From Bacteroidota bacterium (lineage in GTDB: Bacteria > Bacteroidota > Bacteroidia > Chitinophagales > Saprospiraceae): a DNA stretch of 35,878 nt. Below are positions 25,620-33,660 of this stretch, one piece after another (the stretch's first letter is position 1; every line of letters starts with the position of its first letter). The stretch covers positions 1 to 35,878 of the forward strand of contig CAUJDW010000106.1 in NCBI GenBank assembly GCA_963169455.1, given 5' to 3'. Under the pieces are notes generated by a model that saw nothing but the letters and a program-made list of their open reading frames with translations, was not told where the DNA came from and made no database searches. The translations under genes were made by a program, and so were the position numbers.

Positions 25620-26732
25620 TTACCCGCCAGCCGTCAGAACCTGGAGTTTTTCCTGCAGAAACTCATCCGAAGAATCGATGAGTATCTCCATCCATACAGG
25701 ATAGTGGTCCGACATCTGGAACTGGCGCCAGAAGCGGCTGAAATAGTTCTGGAAAGCCTTCTCTGTGGAAAGGGTGGAAGGGTCGTCTTTGTGCTTTAGC
25801 ATGTAATCCTTATACCTGGCGTAATCCTCGAGCCGGTAAACGGATTCGAAGAACTTCAGCACCCCCCCGTTTCCATCGCCGGGCACCTGGAAGTACCGGT
25901 TTTCCCGGAAATACATCTTGTCGTAAGCCTCGGTTCCCGAGACATTGGTGGGCTGCCCTTCCAGCGCGTTGAGCTCGCGGAAGCCGAATTCCTGCAAGAG
26001 TCCTGCCATCTCCTTGTTGTCGGGGTCGGAATACAGGTTGAAATCCCCCATGAGCATGAGGTTCTCGGTCCAGAGGCGCTTCCTGCGCAGCTTTTCCTGA
26101 AGCACCCGGACGAGGGACTGGATTTCCTGCCGGCGGACCTTCCGGGCAGCTTCGGTGTTGTCGGGCTGGAGGTGCACGTTTATGATGGCAAAGGTTTTCC
26201 ACCCCGCCTGGAAGCCGGTGATAAAAGGCGTCCGCTTCAACTGCTTCAACTCCTGGGCCCCCGTCATTTCATCCCAGAGGACGATCTCGCCGGCCAGCCC
26301 CGAGAACTCCACGCGGCGCTTGTCGAATACGAAGGCAAAACGCTCGGAATTGCCGGCAGCGCCTTCGGTTATGTCCGTGATGATATAGCTCCAGTTGCTG
26401 CCCAGCAACCGCATCAGGATCTGCAGGTCCCGCAAAGTGCTCTTCACCTCCTGAATGGCCACCAGGTCGAACATGTTGATGATCTCCGCCATGTAGAAAT
26501 AGGATTCGGGAATGCGCTCCTTAAGATGCCCGAATTCCTTGATGTTCCAGCTGGCGATGAGCAGGTTCTTGTCGCTGCGCTTGCGGGTAATGGTTTGCTC
26601 CAGATAGGCGCGGAAGCGCAGCAGGTTGCTAATGATGCTGGCCCGCTCTGCATCCGTCATGTCCGGAAAAATAAGCCCGAATTCCTGTTTCCGGAGGTCT
26701 TCGGCAGGCCTTAAGTCATTGTACCAGGGCAT
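25620..26732 (-). CDS. Endonuclease/exonuclease/phosphatase (EEP) family protein
   Basis: This 370-residue protein has an N-terminal helical extension of about 55 residues followed by an EEP (DNase I-like) domain. Visible catalytic elements are S-W-N63-I-K-E-F-G, A-I-Q-E95-V-K-S, N-V-H187-L-Q, M-G-D230-F-N232-L and S-D342-H343-Y-P-V-W, so the metal and general-base residues are all present. No signal peptide is seen, so it should act in the cytoplasm on DNA, RNA or another phosphoester. The upstream NYN-CSD gene on the same strand is 30 bp away, which suggests an operon of two nuclease-fold proteins. Confidence 0.9.
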   Translation of the reverse strand: MPWYNDLRPAEDLRKQEFGLIFPDMTDAERASIISNLLRFRAYLEQTITRKRSDKNLLIASWNIKEFGHLKERIPESYFYMAEIINMFDLVAIQEVKSTLRDLQILMRLLGSNWSYIITDITEGAAGNSERFAFVFDKRRVEFSGLAGEIVLWDEMTGAQELKQLKRTPFITGFQAGWKTFAIINVHLQPDNTEAARKVRRQEIQSLVRVLQEKLRRKRLWTENLMLMGDFNLYSDPDNKEMAGLLQEFGFRELNALEGQPTNVSGTEAYDKMYFRENRYFQVPGDGNGGVLKFFESVYRLEDYARYKDYMLKHKDDPSTLSTEKAFQNYFSRFWRQFQMSDHYPVWMEILIDSSDEFLQEKLQVLTAGG

Positions 26733-26762
26733 ATTATGGATTTTTTGGTAACTGTTTTGTTC

Positions 26763-27701
26763 CTACTCTACCAGGTTGATATCGATGGCGATATCCTGGC
26801 CCGTTTCTTCATTTTTCCCGATCCGGAAAGAGACGGTATCGCCGACGAGCAGGTCGTTGAAATCGGCGTTTTCCAGTTCGGAATAATGGAAAAACAGGTT
26901 GTTGGGGGGAAACTGGATAAACCCATACCCCTCCTTGAGGGAGAGGATGGTGCTCCTTTTTATGCCGTTTTCCTTCCTCCCCGCCGGGGGCGGCTTTTTC
27001 TTGCCGGCTTCGGGCTTGGCGCCGGGCTCCCTTTCCTGCCTGGGAACGAAAAGGCTGTCAATCAGCGCGGCTTCCCCGGCCTGGGGCCTGTCTATCAGCT
27101 CGTGCATGTCGATGGGATACGCGGCTTCTTCCAGCAGGTCCTGCGAGGTTCGGGTGGCGCGGTTGTTGCCGAAATCATCGATGAACTCGAAATCCCAGCC
27201 CAGCACCATCACCCGGGCGCCCAGGGAGTTCAGCTTGCGGGCCAGCGGCACGTAGTCGCCGTCGGAAGCGATGAGCACCACCACGTCAAAACGCTTGTAA
27301 AAGGCCAGCTCGAAGGCCTCCAGCGCCATATATACATCGACGCCCTTCTCCGCCTTGCGCCCGGAAAAGGTGCGCAGCGGCAGGTAGTGCGTGGTAACGC
27401 CTTCCGACATAAGGATGTCTTCAAACACCCGCTCATAATAGAGCTGGTTGGCTTTATTGCTGGCCTCGGAAGCGCTGAGCCGCCCGCGGAAGTAGTGCGC
27501 ATCCACGATCTGGCAAAGCCGGTAACCCGCCGCCCCACCGCCTTCCAGCTCCGCTACCTTGTGACGGATGAAATGGTGCAGCCCCTTTATACTGATCCGG
27601 CTCTTGCGCTCATGGACGTAATTGTAATAATTGCTGACGTGGTAGAAATAGTTGCCGTCGTAAAAGACGGCTATTTTTATCAAAGGAAGGTTGTTGCTCA
27701 T
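26763..27701 (-). CDS. NYN-domain nuclease fused to a cold-shock domain
   Basis: This 312-residue protein has an N-terminal PIN-like NYN domain: I-A-V-F-Y-D15-G-N-Y-F, E-K-G-V-D122-V-Y-M-A and L-I-A-S-D147-G-D149-Y-V-P-L, giving the expected cluster of acidic metal ligands. A Pro/Lys-rich linker near 215-245 leads to a C-terminal cold-shock-type OB domain (L-K-E-G-Y-G-F-I-Q-F and L-F-F-H-Y-S-E-L, about 250-312), which should bind single-stranded RNA. Together these suggest an RNA-cleaving enzyme guided by its own OB domain. The ATG at 27701 is chosen because the NYN strand follows at once. The EEP gene follows after 30 bp. Confidence 0.87.
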   Translation of the reverse strand: MSNNLPLIKIAVFYDGNYFYHVSNYYNYVHERKSRISIKGLHHFIRHKVAELEGGGAAGYRLCQIVDAHYFRGRLSASEASNKANQLYYERVFEDILMSEGVTTHYLPLRTFSGRKAEKGVDVYMALEAFELAFYKRFDVVVLIASDGDYVPLARKLNSLGARVMVLGWDFEFIDDFGNNRATRTSQDLLEEAAYPIDMHELIDRPQAGEAALIDSLFVPRQEREPGAKPEAGKKKPPPAGRKENGIKRSTILSLKEGYGFIQFPPNNLFFHYSELENADFNDLLVGDTVSFRIGKNEETGQDIAIDINLVE

Positions 27702-27803
27702 CTCGCTCGGCTGCCTCGTTTTATTAACAGCCTGCAAGATACGAAATATTGAGCGTTCGGCGGCCTGAGCCTTTTGCAGGAACGCCTTTGCACGCCCCAA
27801 AGC

Positions 27804-28991
27804 CTACAACTCCTGAAATACCCGGATGTAGTCCACGTACATGCGCTGAGGGAAAACGGTGCTGTCATCGGGATAGCCCGGCCATTGCCCCCCCACGGCG
27901 ATGTTGAAGATGAAGAAGAACTCCCCGTTAAAGGGGTAGCTCCCGTTTACATTTGCTTTGGCCAACCTGAAAAACTCATTTTCATCCACATACCACCTGA
28001 TGTTGTCCTGCTCCCAGACAATGGAAAATACATGGTATCGCTCAGAAAATTTTTCCCCATCCAGGGAATAGGATCCCCCCGTATGGGTGCTGTACCCCTG
28101 CCCCTGCGGGCCCCAGTGCGCCGTGCCATGAACAGTGGATGGCTGGTGGCCCACGAGTTCCATGATATCAATCTCCCCGCAGGCGGGCCAGCCGACACTC
28201 GAGATGTTCGTCCCCAGCATCCAGAGCGCCGGCCAGATGCCCTGCCCTTCCGGCAGTATGGCCCGGATATCGATCCGCCCGAAGCGGAAGAGCTGCTTGT
28301 CCTGGGTGATCAGCCGGGCGGAGGTGTAGGGGCTGCCGGAAAAGGATTCTTTTCTGGCTTCGATGACCAGGCGGCCATCCTCCAGATAGGCGTTCTCCGG
28401 CCTGTCCGTGTAATACTGCAATTCCTGGTTGCCCCAGCCGCCGGCCCCAATTTCGTGCGTCCAGTCCGAGGTGTTCAGGGCCGCGCCGTCAAACTCGTCC
28501 TGCCAAACCAGGCTGTACCCAACATGGCTTTCAGCCGTGATATAGCCGTCTTCCGGTATAAAGGCAAAAGTGTCGTCATTGCGGATTACCCCCACGGCCT
28601 CCCCTGTGAGGATAACCGCATTTACCGGATTGGATAAAACGACTTTAAACCGCTCATCCATTTCCTTCAGGGTATCGCCCAGTATCTCCACCTCGATGAA
28701 GCCTTCCAGCAGGCCGGCGGGTATCTCCAGCGTTCCGGCCGTTCCGACGAAATCGGCTCCCTCCCCGGCAGTGGCCTCTTCGGTTTTGAAATCAACCAAA
28801 ATGGCCTCCTCCGAGGCCTCGCTGGCAGTAAGCCTGAAGCTAAAGGATTGCCCCCTGTCCCCTTCCAGCAGGCTGACGTCAGAAATGCTTAATTCAGGAA
28901 GGCGCAACTCCGGCTCTCCTGTATCCTTGCCGCTGCAGGTAACAAGAGCAAAGGCCGATAAAAAGGCGAAAAAAAATTGTTGTTTGTACAT
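27804..28991 (-). CDS. Calx-beta plus GH16 laminarinase-like lipoprotein
   Basis: This 395-residue protein has a lipoprotein signal (A-L-V-T-C19-S), a Calx-beta-like domain at about 30-140 (V-D-F-K-T-E-E-A-T-A, D-E-R-F-K-V-V-L-S-N-P, V-I-R-N-D-D) and a GH16 domain at about 160-395. The catalytic motif is G-E273-I-D275-I-M-E278-L-V, the nucleophile and acid/base arrangement of beta-1,3-glucanases. W-Q-D-E-F-D-G, W-G-N-Q-E-L-Q-Y-Y and G-I-W-P-A-L-W-M-L-G agree. It should cut beta-1,3-glucan at the cell surface or in the periplasm. The ATG at 28991 replaces an upstream open frame that reads through an 8-bp microsatellite. Confidence 0.93.
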   Translation of the reverse strand: MYKQQFFFAFLSAFALVTCSGKDTGEPELRLPELSISDVSLLEGDRGQSFSFRLTASEASEEAILVDFKTEEATAGEGADFVGTAGTLEIPAGLLEGFIEVEILGDTLKEMDERFKVVLSNPVNAVILTGEAVGVIRNDDTFAFIPEDGYITAESHVGYSLVWQDEFDGAALNTSDWTHEIGAGGWGNQELQYYTDRPENAYLEDGRLVIEARKESFSGSPYTSARLITQDKQLFRFGRIDIRAILPEGQGIWPALWMLGTNISSVGWPACGEIDIMELVGHQPSTVHGTAHWGPQGQGYSTHTGGSYSLDGEKFSERYHVFSIVWEQDNIRWYVDENEFFRLAKANVNGSYPFNGEFFFIFNIAVGGQWPGYPDDSTVFPQRMYVDYIRVFQEL

Positions 28992-29046
28992 GTGATAAAT
29001 CTTTTTGGCATTTCCCGTCCCCCGCAGACATTCCCTCCAAACCCAA

Positions 29047-29172
29047 CAATATTGCAATATAGCAATGACAATATTGCAATATAGCAATATGACAATATAG
29101 CAATATGACAATATAGCAATATAGCAATATAGCAATATAGCAATATAGCAATATAGCAATATGACAATATAG
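29047..29172. repeat. 8-bp microsatellite CAATATAG upstream of the GH16 gene
   Basis: Sixteen units fill 29047-29172. Most are CAATATAG, with CAATATGA and CAATATTG variants and one 6-nt unit (CAATGA at 29063-29068). Six identical CAATATAG units run from 29109 to 29156. On the minus strand each CAATATAG unit reads CTATATTG, which contains a TATATTG resembling the -7 element. The array fills most of the 188-bp gap between the alcohol dehydrogenase stop (29180) and the GH16 start (28991). Because 8 is not a multiple of 3, all three minus-strand frames stay open through it. Confidence 0.95.
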
Positions 29173-29179
29173 CGCCCCC

Positions 29180-30208
29180 CTACCCCACCCTCAGCACCTT
29201 CGCCCCCCTTACCTGCTGCGTCTTCAGCTCATACAGCGCCTCGTTGGCAGCCTCCAGCGGGTACTCCTGGTATTCCGGCTTGATGGGGATCTTCGCCGCC
29301 AGTTCCAGGAATTCCCGCACATCCTGCCGGGTGACGTTGGCCACGCTTTTGATTTCCTTCTCCAGCCAGAGGTAGTCCGGGTAATCGAGCCGCAGCAGGT
29401 AGCCCTTGTCCACGTCCTCTTTGCGGATGGCGTTGATAACCAGCCGCCCGCCCGGTTTGAGGGCTTTGAGGGCTTCCACCACCGGCTTCCAGGCGGGTGT
29501 GGTATCGATAATAGCGTCCAGCTTTTCCGGAGGCGTGTCGGCAGTGTCGCCGGCCCAGGCGGCGCCCAGTTCCAGGGCGAAAGCCCGCTCCGCTGGGCTG
29601 CGGGCGAAGACGAATACTTTGGAGCCGGGGAATTGAGCCCGCACCATTTTCAGCACCAGGCGCCCCGAGCTTCCGAAGCCCGTCAGCCCCAGGCTGTGGC
29701 CGTCGTGCAGATGGGCCAACCGCAGCGAGCGGTAGCCGATGGCGCCGGCGCAGAGCAGCGGGGCGGCTTCAGCATCTTTGAATAGCGCGGGAATGGGATG
29801 GACATAGGCTTCGGGCGCCACCATGTACTCCGCATAGCCCCCGTTGGCGTCGCGCCCCGTGGCGCGGAACTGCGCACAGAGGTTCTCCTGCCCGTTGCGG
29901 CAGTATTCGCATTGGCCGCAGGCGGAGTAAATCCAGGCCACCCCTACCCTGTCGCCTGTTTTTAACTGGCTGCATCCTTCGCCCAGTTCCACCACTTCAC
30001 CTACCACCTGATGCCCCAGCACCACAGGCAGCTTCGGCGGCGGCGTGCGCCCTTCGATCTCGTCGAGCTCGGTATGGCACACACCGCAGACGTGAACCTT
30101 GATCAGCACTTCGCCGGGGCCGGGTGTGGGGACGGGGAGTTCAGCCAGTTCCAGTGGCTCCGGGTTTTCCCGGAGGCTGGCGAGGCGGGGGAGGATCATG
30201 GCTTTCAT
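29180..30208 (-). CDS. Zinc-dependent alcohol dehydrogenase family protein
   Basis: This 342-residue medium-chain dehydrogenase oxidises an alcohol, or reduces an aldehyde, with NAD(P). It has H-V-C-G-V-C-H-T-E-L (catalytic zinc Cys), G-H-Q-V-V-G-E-V, the structural zinc cluster C-G-Q-C-E-Y-C-R-N-G-Q-E-N-L-C, and a nucleotide loop G-L-T-G-F-G-S-S-G-R-L. It belongs to the AdhP-like or YjmD-like side of the family, and the substrate is not readable. An alternative in-frame ATG lies at 30199. A 22-bp imperfect inverted repeat begins 8 bp upstream of the start codon (30217-30276) and would lie in or near the leader. Confidence 0.93.
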   Translation of the reverse strand: MKAMILPRLASLRENPEPLELAELPVPTPGPGEVLIKVHVCGVCHTELDEIEGRTPPPKLPVVLGHQVVGEVVELGEGCSQLKTGDRVGVAWIYSACGQCEYCRNGQENLCAQFRATGRDANGGYAEYMVAPEAYVHPIPALFKDAEAAPLLCAGAIGYRSLRLAHLHDGHSLGLTGFGSSGRLVLKMVRAQFPGSKVFVFARSPAERAFALELGAAWAGDTADTPPEKLDAIIDTTPAWKPVVEALKALKPGGRLVINAIRKEDVDKGYLLRLDYPDYLWLEKEIKSVANVTRQDVREFLELAAKIPIKPEYQEYPLEAANEALYELKTQQVRGAKVLRVG

Positions 30209-30216
30209 AGTCAATG

Positions 30217-30276
30217 GAACGCGGGCCTGTGGCCTGCGTTTCTGTTTTCGTTGTCGCGGGCCGCAGGCCCGCGTTC
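30217..30276. repeat. 22-bp inverted repeat with 16-nt loop (GCGGGCC family)
   Basis: GAACGCGGGCCTGTGGCCTG continues to 30238 and pairs at 20 of 22 positions with 30255-30276. Single arms of the same family recur at about 20463, 30350 and, inverted, at 30591-30614. A REP-like dispersed repeat is the best reading. Confidence 0.75.
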
Positions 30277-30390
30277 TATTCTGGGAGGAAGATAAAAAAG
30301 CATGGGGTGCAGTGCAATGAGATTTGGCAGTGAGCCACGGGATAAAAAGGAACGCGGGCCTGCGGCGCTGGGGGTTGAAAAACAATAAAA

Positions 30391-30530
30391 TCTGTTCCGT
30401 TCGCGAGAGACTCCGTCTCGATGCGGAATAATGAGCAAGTCTCTGACTTGCGTGGATAGGCAAGCCAGAAATTCGCAAGTCAAAGACTTGCAGATTGAGC
30501 TGCATCGCGTCACAGACGCTCGCGAACAGA
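30391..30530. repeat. Branched palindromic element with four 3-nt-loop hairpins
   Basis: An outer pair (TCTGTT with an insert then TCGCGAG at 30391-30407 against CTCGCGAACAGA at 30519-30530) and an inner pair (CGATGC 30419-30424, GCATCG 30502-30507) enclose four hairpins: GAGAC-tcc-GTCTC (30407-30419), GCAAGTC-tct-GACTTGC (30435-30451), GCAAGTC-aaa-GACTTGC (30475-30491) and GCGTC-aca-GACGC (30507-30519). All four loops are 3 nt long. It could be a mobile palindromic repeat or a structured RNA; sequence alone cannot decide. Confidence 0.7.
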
Positions 30531-30682
30531 ATAGCGTTTATAAATCTTCAACCCGCGGCACTAGTCGCGAATGATAGAACCCTTGAATCCCCGCGGGCCA
30601 CAGGCCCGCATTCCAAAAAGAAAAAGGGTAAAAGGGTATCAGCCTCCGCTATGCTCCGGCTGACAGAGAAAGTGGCAAAGCG

Positions 30683-33394
30683 TTACAGGCGCCGGGCAAC
30701 CCGAAAACCTATGTAATTGTTCCGATCTAAAGGATGGTTCCTGATGCGGAAGGCGGAACGACAGTAAGTCGCACGGTCGCCCCAGGACCCGCCACGAACC
30801 ACTCGCTGACTTCCCGATTCCGGGCCTGTAGGGTCCTGGCTGGCGTCGCTCACCCGATAATAGCTGTTTTCGCCTTCGCTCCACCAGTCCCAGCACCATT
30901 CATATACGTTTCCACTCATGTCGTACAGGCCCAGGGCATTGGGCGTGAAGGTTTTCACATCGGTAGTACCGCCCCGGCCTTTGCCGGCCACGTACCAGTC
31001 CGGGTTATAGCGCTCATTGTAAGGGTGCCCGGCATCGAAGTTCATCTCCGCCGGGTCGGCGATGTCTTTGCCGTTTCCAAAGCGAAAATTTCCTCCCCCC
31101 TGCCCCCTCCCAGAGGGGGAGAGGAAAGCTCGGGCCGCGAACTCCCACTCCGCCTCCGTGGGCAGGCGGAAGCCGTTTTTGCTCCAGTCGGCCCTTACCT
31201 TGTCGCCCTCGATGGCGTACACTTTTTCCAGTTCCACTCCATCCAGCGGGCTCAGCCATTCGGTCAGCCAGTTGCAGTATGCCACGGCTTCGTGCCAGTT
31301 GAGGTTGATCACCGGTTTGGCGCCCCGGCCGAAGCCGGAATCGCCGGGCAAATCCTTCCCGGTGAGGAGGCAGAACAGGCCGTACTGCCAGAAGGTAACC
31401 GGCGTGGCGCCCAGGTAAAAGCTGCTGACACTTACTTCGTGCACCGGCTTTTCATCGGCGTAGCCTTCTTCACTGCCCATTTGGAACGTGCCACCTTGTA
31501 TTTCGAGCATTTCGGGGAAGTGGCGGGCCTGCATGCTGGCGTACAGCTCCGGGTTCCACGCCCGGAACTGTTTCAACAGCATCGGGCTGTCGCCCCAATG
31601 CCTGCCGGCCAGGTTCAGCAGTTCAGATCGTCCGGCATCCTCCTGTCTGTCCATCTTCCGGATGAAGTTCAGGCTTTCTTTGAAAAGCGCCGCCTGGCCG
31701 GTTTGCAGGAAGAAGAAGGGCAGTTGACGGGCAAGTTCCAGCAGTGTTTCCGGGTAAATGCCTTCCTGGGCGGCGATTTGCAGCCGGCCCAGGGCGTTTT
31801 CGTATTTTAAATGCTCCACGCTGGCCACAGCCGTATCCAGAGCCAGGTGGAAGCGCTCTTGCTTTTGCTTTTTATAGCGAGCCTGATCATCCTTGACTTT
31901 TTCAAGCACCTCGGGCGGTATTTGCTGCATGCCCTGCTCCCCCGCCAAAATGGTGTCGATATCCGTTTCGCTGAAAGAGGCCAGGAAGCCGATCTCCCGC
32001 TCCTTGGTTTCCACGATGCGGCGGGCGCGCTGGCCGGGGGCGTCGGAATCGAAGTATTTTTTGCGGATGATGGGCGCCAGGGCGTCGTGGGCCAGGCGGG
32101 CGGCGGCGCGGTTGCCGGCGCTGGCCAGCAGGAACAGGCGCTGCAGGGCTGCTTTCAGGCCGAGGATGTGGGGAATGTGGGGATAATCCCGCAGCAGTTG
32201 CTCGTCGGCGGCTTCTCCCGCCGTAGCGTGGGCGGTGGTGTATTGCATCAGCACATCCAGCGCCAGGCCGCTTTTGACGGCATCGGGAAATTCCCGCGCC
32301 AGTTCGGCCAGTTGGGTGTCCACCAGGGCGTCGAGGCTGGACTGCTGCATGGGGGCGTACAGGGCCTGGGTGAAATGCACTGCCCCGTCGTCCGCATCGC
32401 CGCTGGCCGAATCCCACATCTTGCGCAGCAGGATCTGCAGCAGCGGAGCGATATTCGACCCGGCGTCGCGCAGGATGTCCTCCGCCATCATTTCCGGCAG
32501 CCCGGCTTCGATATGCAGGTGGTAGCGGCGCTGTAAATAAGGCGTAGCAGCCACGCCTTTGATGGCTTCCAGCACTCCCTGCCGGCCCAGGGGTTTGAGG
32601 AAGTGGCCCACCCAGTCCAGGCCCGCCAGCAGGTCTTCAATCTCCGCCTTGAATTCCTTGCGGAAGCCCAGAACGAACTGGAAACGCGGGAATTCCCGCA
32701 CCGCCTGCGCCAGCAGCGCTGCGAATTGCTCCGCTTCGTCCGGCAGGGCGGGGTTGGGGTTGGTGTACATTTCCTCCAATTGGTCCAGCACGATGATGCG
32801 CTCCGCCTCCCGGCCGCCCTTCCGTATTTCCTCCAAAACCGCAGGGGCGCCCAGGCCCGATTCGCGCCGGAAATAGCTGTCCCGGATGTCTTTCCAGCGG
32901 TATTCCAGGCGCGGCAGCAGCCCGGCGTGCAGCAGGGAGGACTTGCCGACGCCCGACTGCCCGTAGAGCAGCACCACCCGCTCGCCGGCAATGAGCATGT
33001 CGTACAACTGCCGGATATCGGCTTCGCGGCCGAAGAAAATATGGGCGTCGTCCCAGGTGAACCAATGCAGGCCGGTATAAGGGGCCCTGGGGCGCTGTAT
33101 GCTTTCCGGCAGGGGCGGCAGCCCCAGCTGGAGCTCTTCCTCCGGCAGCTCGCCGATGAGCTGGAGCAGGGCGTTGCTGATGCGTTGGTTTTCGGCGCGG
33201 TAAGCTTCGGGCGCCGACAGGCTGTTGCCAAAATCCCGCAGGCAGGCATGCCATTGGGACAGCAGCAAGGTTACCTGGTTCGACAACCCTTTACTGTTCA
33301 GGACAGGCTCTGCGGCCCGGAGTTGTTCGAGGGCTTCCCGGGCCTTGTTTTCGGCAATTAACCGGCGCAGTTCGCTTTTGTCGATCGACAGCAT
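30683..33394 (-). CDS. EAD11-nSTAND1-FGE fusion, putative conflict-system NTPase
   Basis: This 903-residue cytoplasmic protein begins with a helical domain (L-R-R-L-I-A-E-N-K-A-R-E-A-L-E-Q-L, residues 9-25; E-N-Q-R-I-S-N-A-L-L-Q-L-I, 68-80) that resembles effector-associated domain 11. An nSTAND1-type NTPase follows: P-Y-T-G-L-H-W-F, F-F-G-R-E-A-D-I, Walker A G-Q-S-G-V-G-K-S at 145-152, and Walker B I-I-V-L-D-Q-L-E-E near 200-208. After a helical stretch, residues of about 625-903 form a formylglycine-generating-enzyme (FGE) or SUMF1-like domain (G-G-T-F-Q-M-G-S, L-P-T-E-A-E-W-E, R-G-G-S-W). The region matching the FGE active-site cysteine pair has only one Cys, so sulfatase activation is unlikely. 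Such fusions are proposed sensor-effector proteins. An in-frame palindrome insertion lies near residues 756-769. Confidence 0.85.
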   Translation of the reverse strand: MLSIDKSELRRLIAENKAREALEQLRAAEPVLNSKGLSNQVTLLLSQWHACLRDFGNSLSAPEAYRAENQRISNALLQLIGELPEEELQLGLPPLPESIQRPRAPYTGLHWFTWDDAHIFFGREADIRQLYDMLIAGERVVLLYGQSGVGKSSLLHAGLLPRLEYRWKDIRDSYFRRESGLGAPAVLEEIRKGGREAERIIVLDQLEEMYTNPNPALPDEAEQFAALLAQAVREFPRFQFVLGFRKEFKAEIEDLLAGLDWVGHFLKPLGRQGVLEAIKGVAATPYLQRRYHLHIEAGLPEMMAEDILRDAGSNIAPLLQILLRKMWDSASGDADDGAVHFTQALYAPMQQSSLDALVDTQLAELAREFPDAVKSGLALDVLMQYTTAHATAGEAADEQLLRDYPHIPHILGLKAALQRLFLLASAGNRAAARLAHDALAPIIRKKYFDSDAPGQRARRIVETKEREIGFLASFSETDIDTILAGEQGMQQIPPEVLEKVKDDQARYKKQKQERFHLALDTAVASVEHLKYENALGRLQIAAQEGIYPETLLELARQLPFFFLQTGQAALFKESLNFIRKMDRQEDAGRSELLNLAGRHWGDSPMLLKQFRAWNPELYASMQARHFPEMLEIQGGTFQMGSEEGYADEKPVHEVSVSSFYLGATPVTFWQYGLFCLLTGKDLPGDSGFGRGAKPVINLNWHEAVAYCNWLTEWLSPLDGVELEKVYAIEGDKVRADWSKNGFRLPTEAEWEFAARAFLSPSGRGQGGGNFRFGNGKDIADPAEMNFDAGHPYNERYNPDWYVAGKGRGGTTDVKTFTPNALGLYDMSGNVYEWCWDWWSEGENSYYRVSDASQDPTGPESGSQRVVRGGSWGDRATYCRSAFRIRNHPLDRNNYIGFRVARRL
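31089..31127. repeat. In-frame palindrome inserted in the FGE coding region
   Basis: TTTCCTC (31089-31095) and GAGGAAA (31121-31127) enclose a perfect hairpin CCCCCTC-cca-GAGGGGG (31103-31119). It translates as the low-complexity L-S-P-S-G-R-G-Q-G-G-G stretch between E-F-A-A-R-A and F-R-F-G-N-G, where related FGE domains are normally shorter. Similar purine/pyrimidine-rich palindromic sequence occurs in intergenic DNA, for example near 7204. Confidence 0.65.
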
Positions 33395-33660
33395 AATGGG
33401 GTGGGGTTTGGACAGGCAATTTAAAAAAAACCGGGGGAATGCCTTTGCGGCGGCGGTGAATTCATCGCCATAAACGGGAATAAAGCCGGAAGGCGAAAGA
33501 TATGAACATGCTCAATTTCATATTCGACTGATTATCAGGCGTCGCTTCGCTGCGGCGTTGCGAGAAAACACACTTGCGTGAACAGCCCCGCAATAGTACA
33601 CCGCGCCCGTTTGCTGCCGCAGCCGGGCAGGTAACCTCCCCCCAATACTCCCTTCCCAAC
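33395..33660. other. Gap between the nSTAND gene and the ssb iteron block
   Basis: No gene was seen in this part of the 403-bp divergent gap. On the minus strand TATCTTTC (about 33498-33505) is one mismatch from the -7 consensus and could serve the nSTAND gene, about 100 bp before its start. An imperfect GC-rich palindrome lies near 33540-33560. Confidence 0.4.

Larger units (their letters stand above)
30209..30682. other. Intergenic stretch packed with palindromes
   Basis: This 474-bp gap lies between the nSTAND gene and the alcohol dehydrogenase gene, both minus strand. It holds a 22-bp inverted repeat (30217-30276), half copies of the same GGAACGCGGGCCTG repeat near 30350 and, inverted, at 30591-30614, and a multi-hairpin element at 30391-30530. 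No gene was seen. Confidence 0.75.

Noticed and set aside
28889-29167. Hydrophobic Tyr-Cys-Ile-Leu peptides read through the 8-bp microsatellite
   Set aside because: All three frames are open only because of the repeat. The lipoprotein signal of the GH16 protein begins at 28991.
30211-30513. 100-residue minus-strand open frame between the nSTAND and dehydrogenase genes
   Set aside because: It is made from the palindromic repeats and has no start signal or domain.
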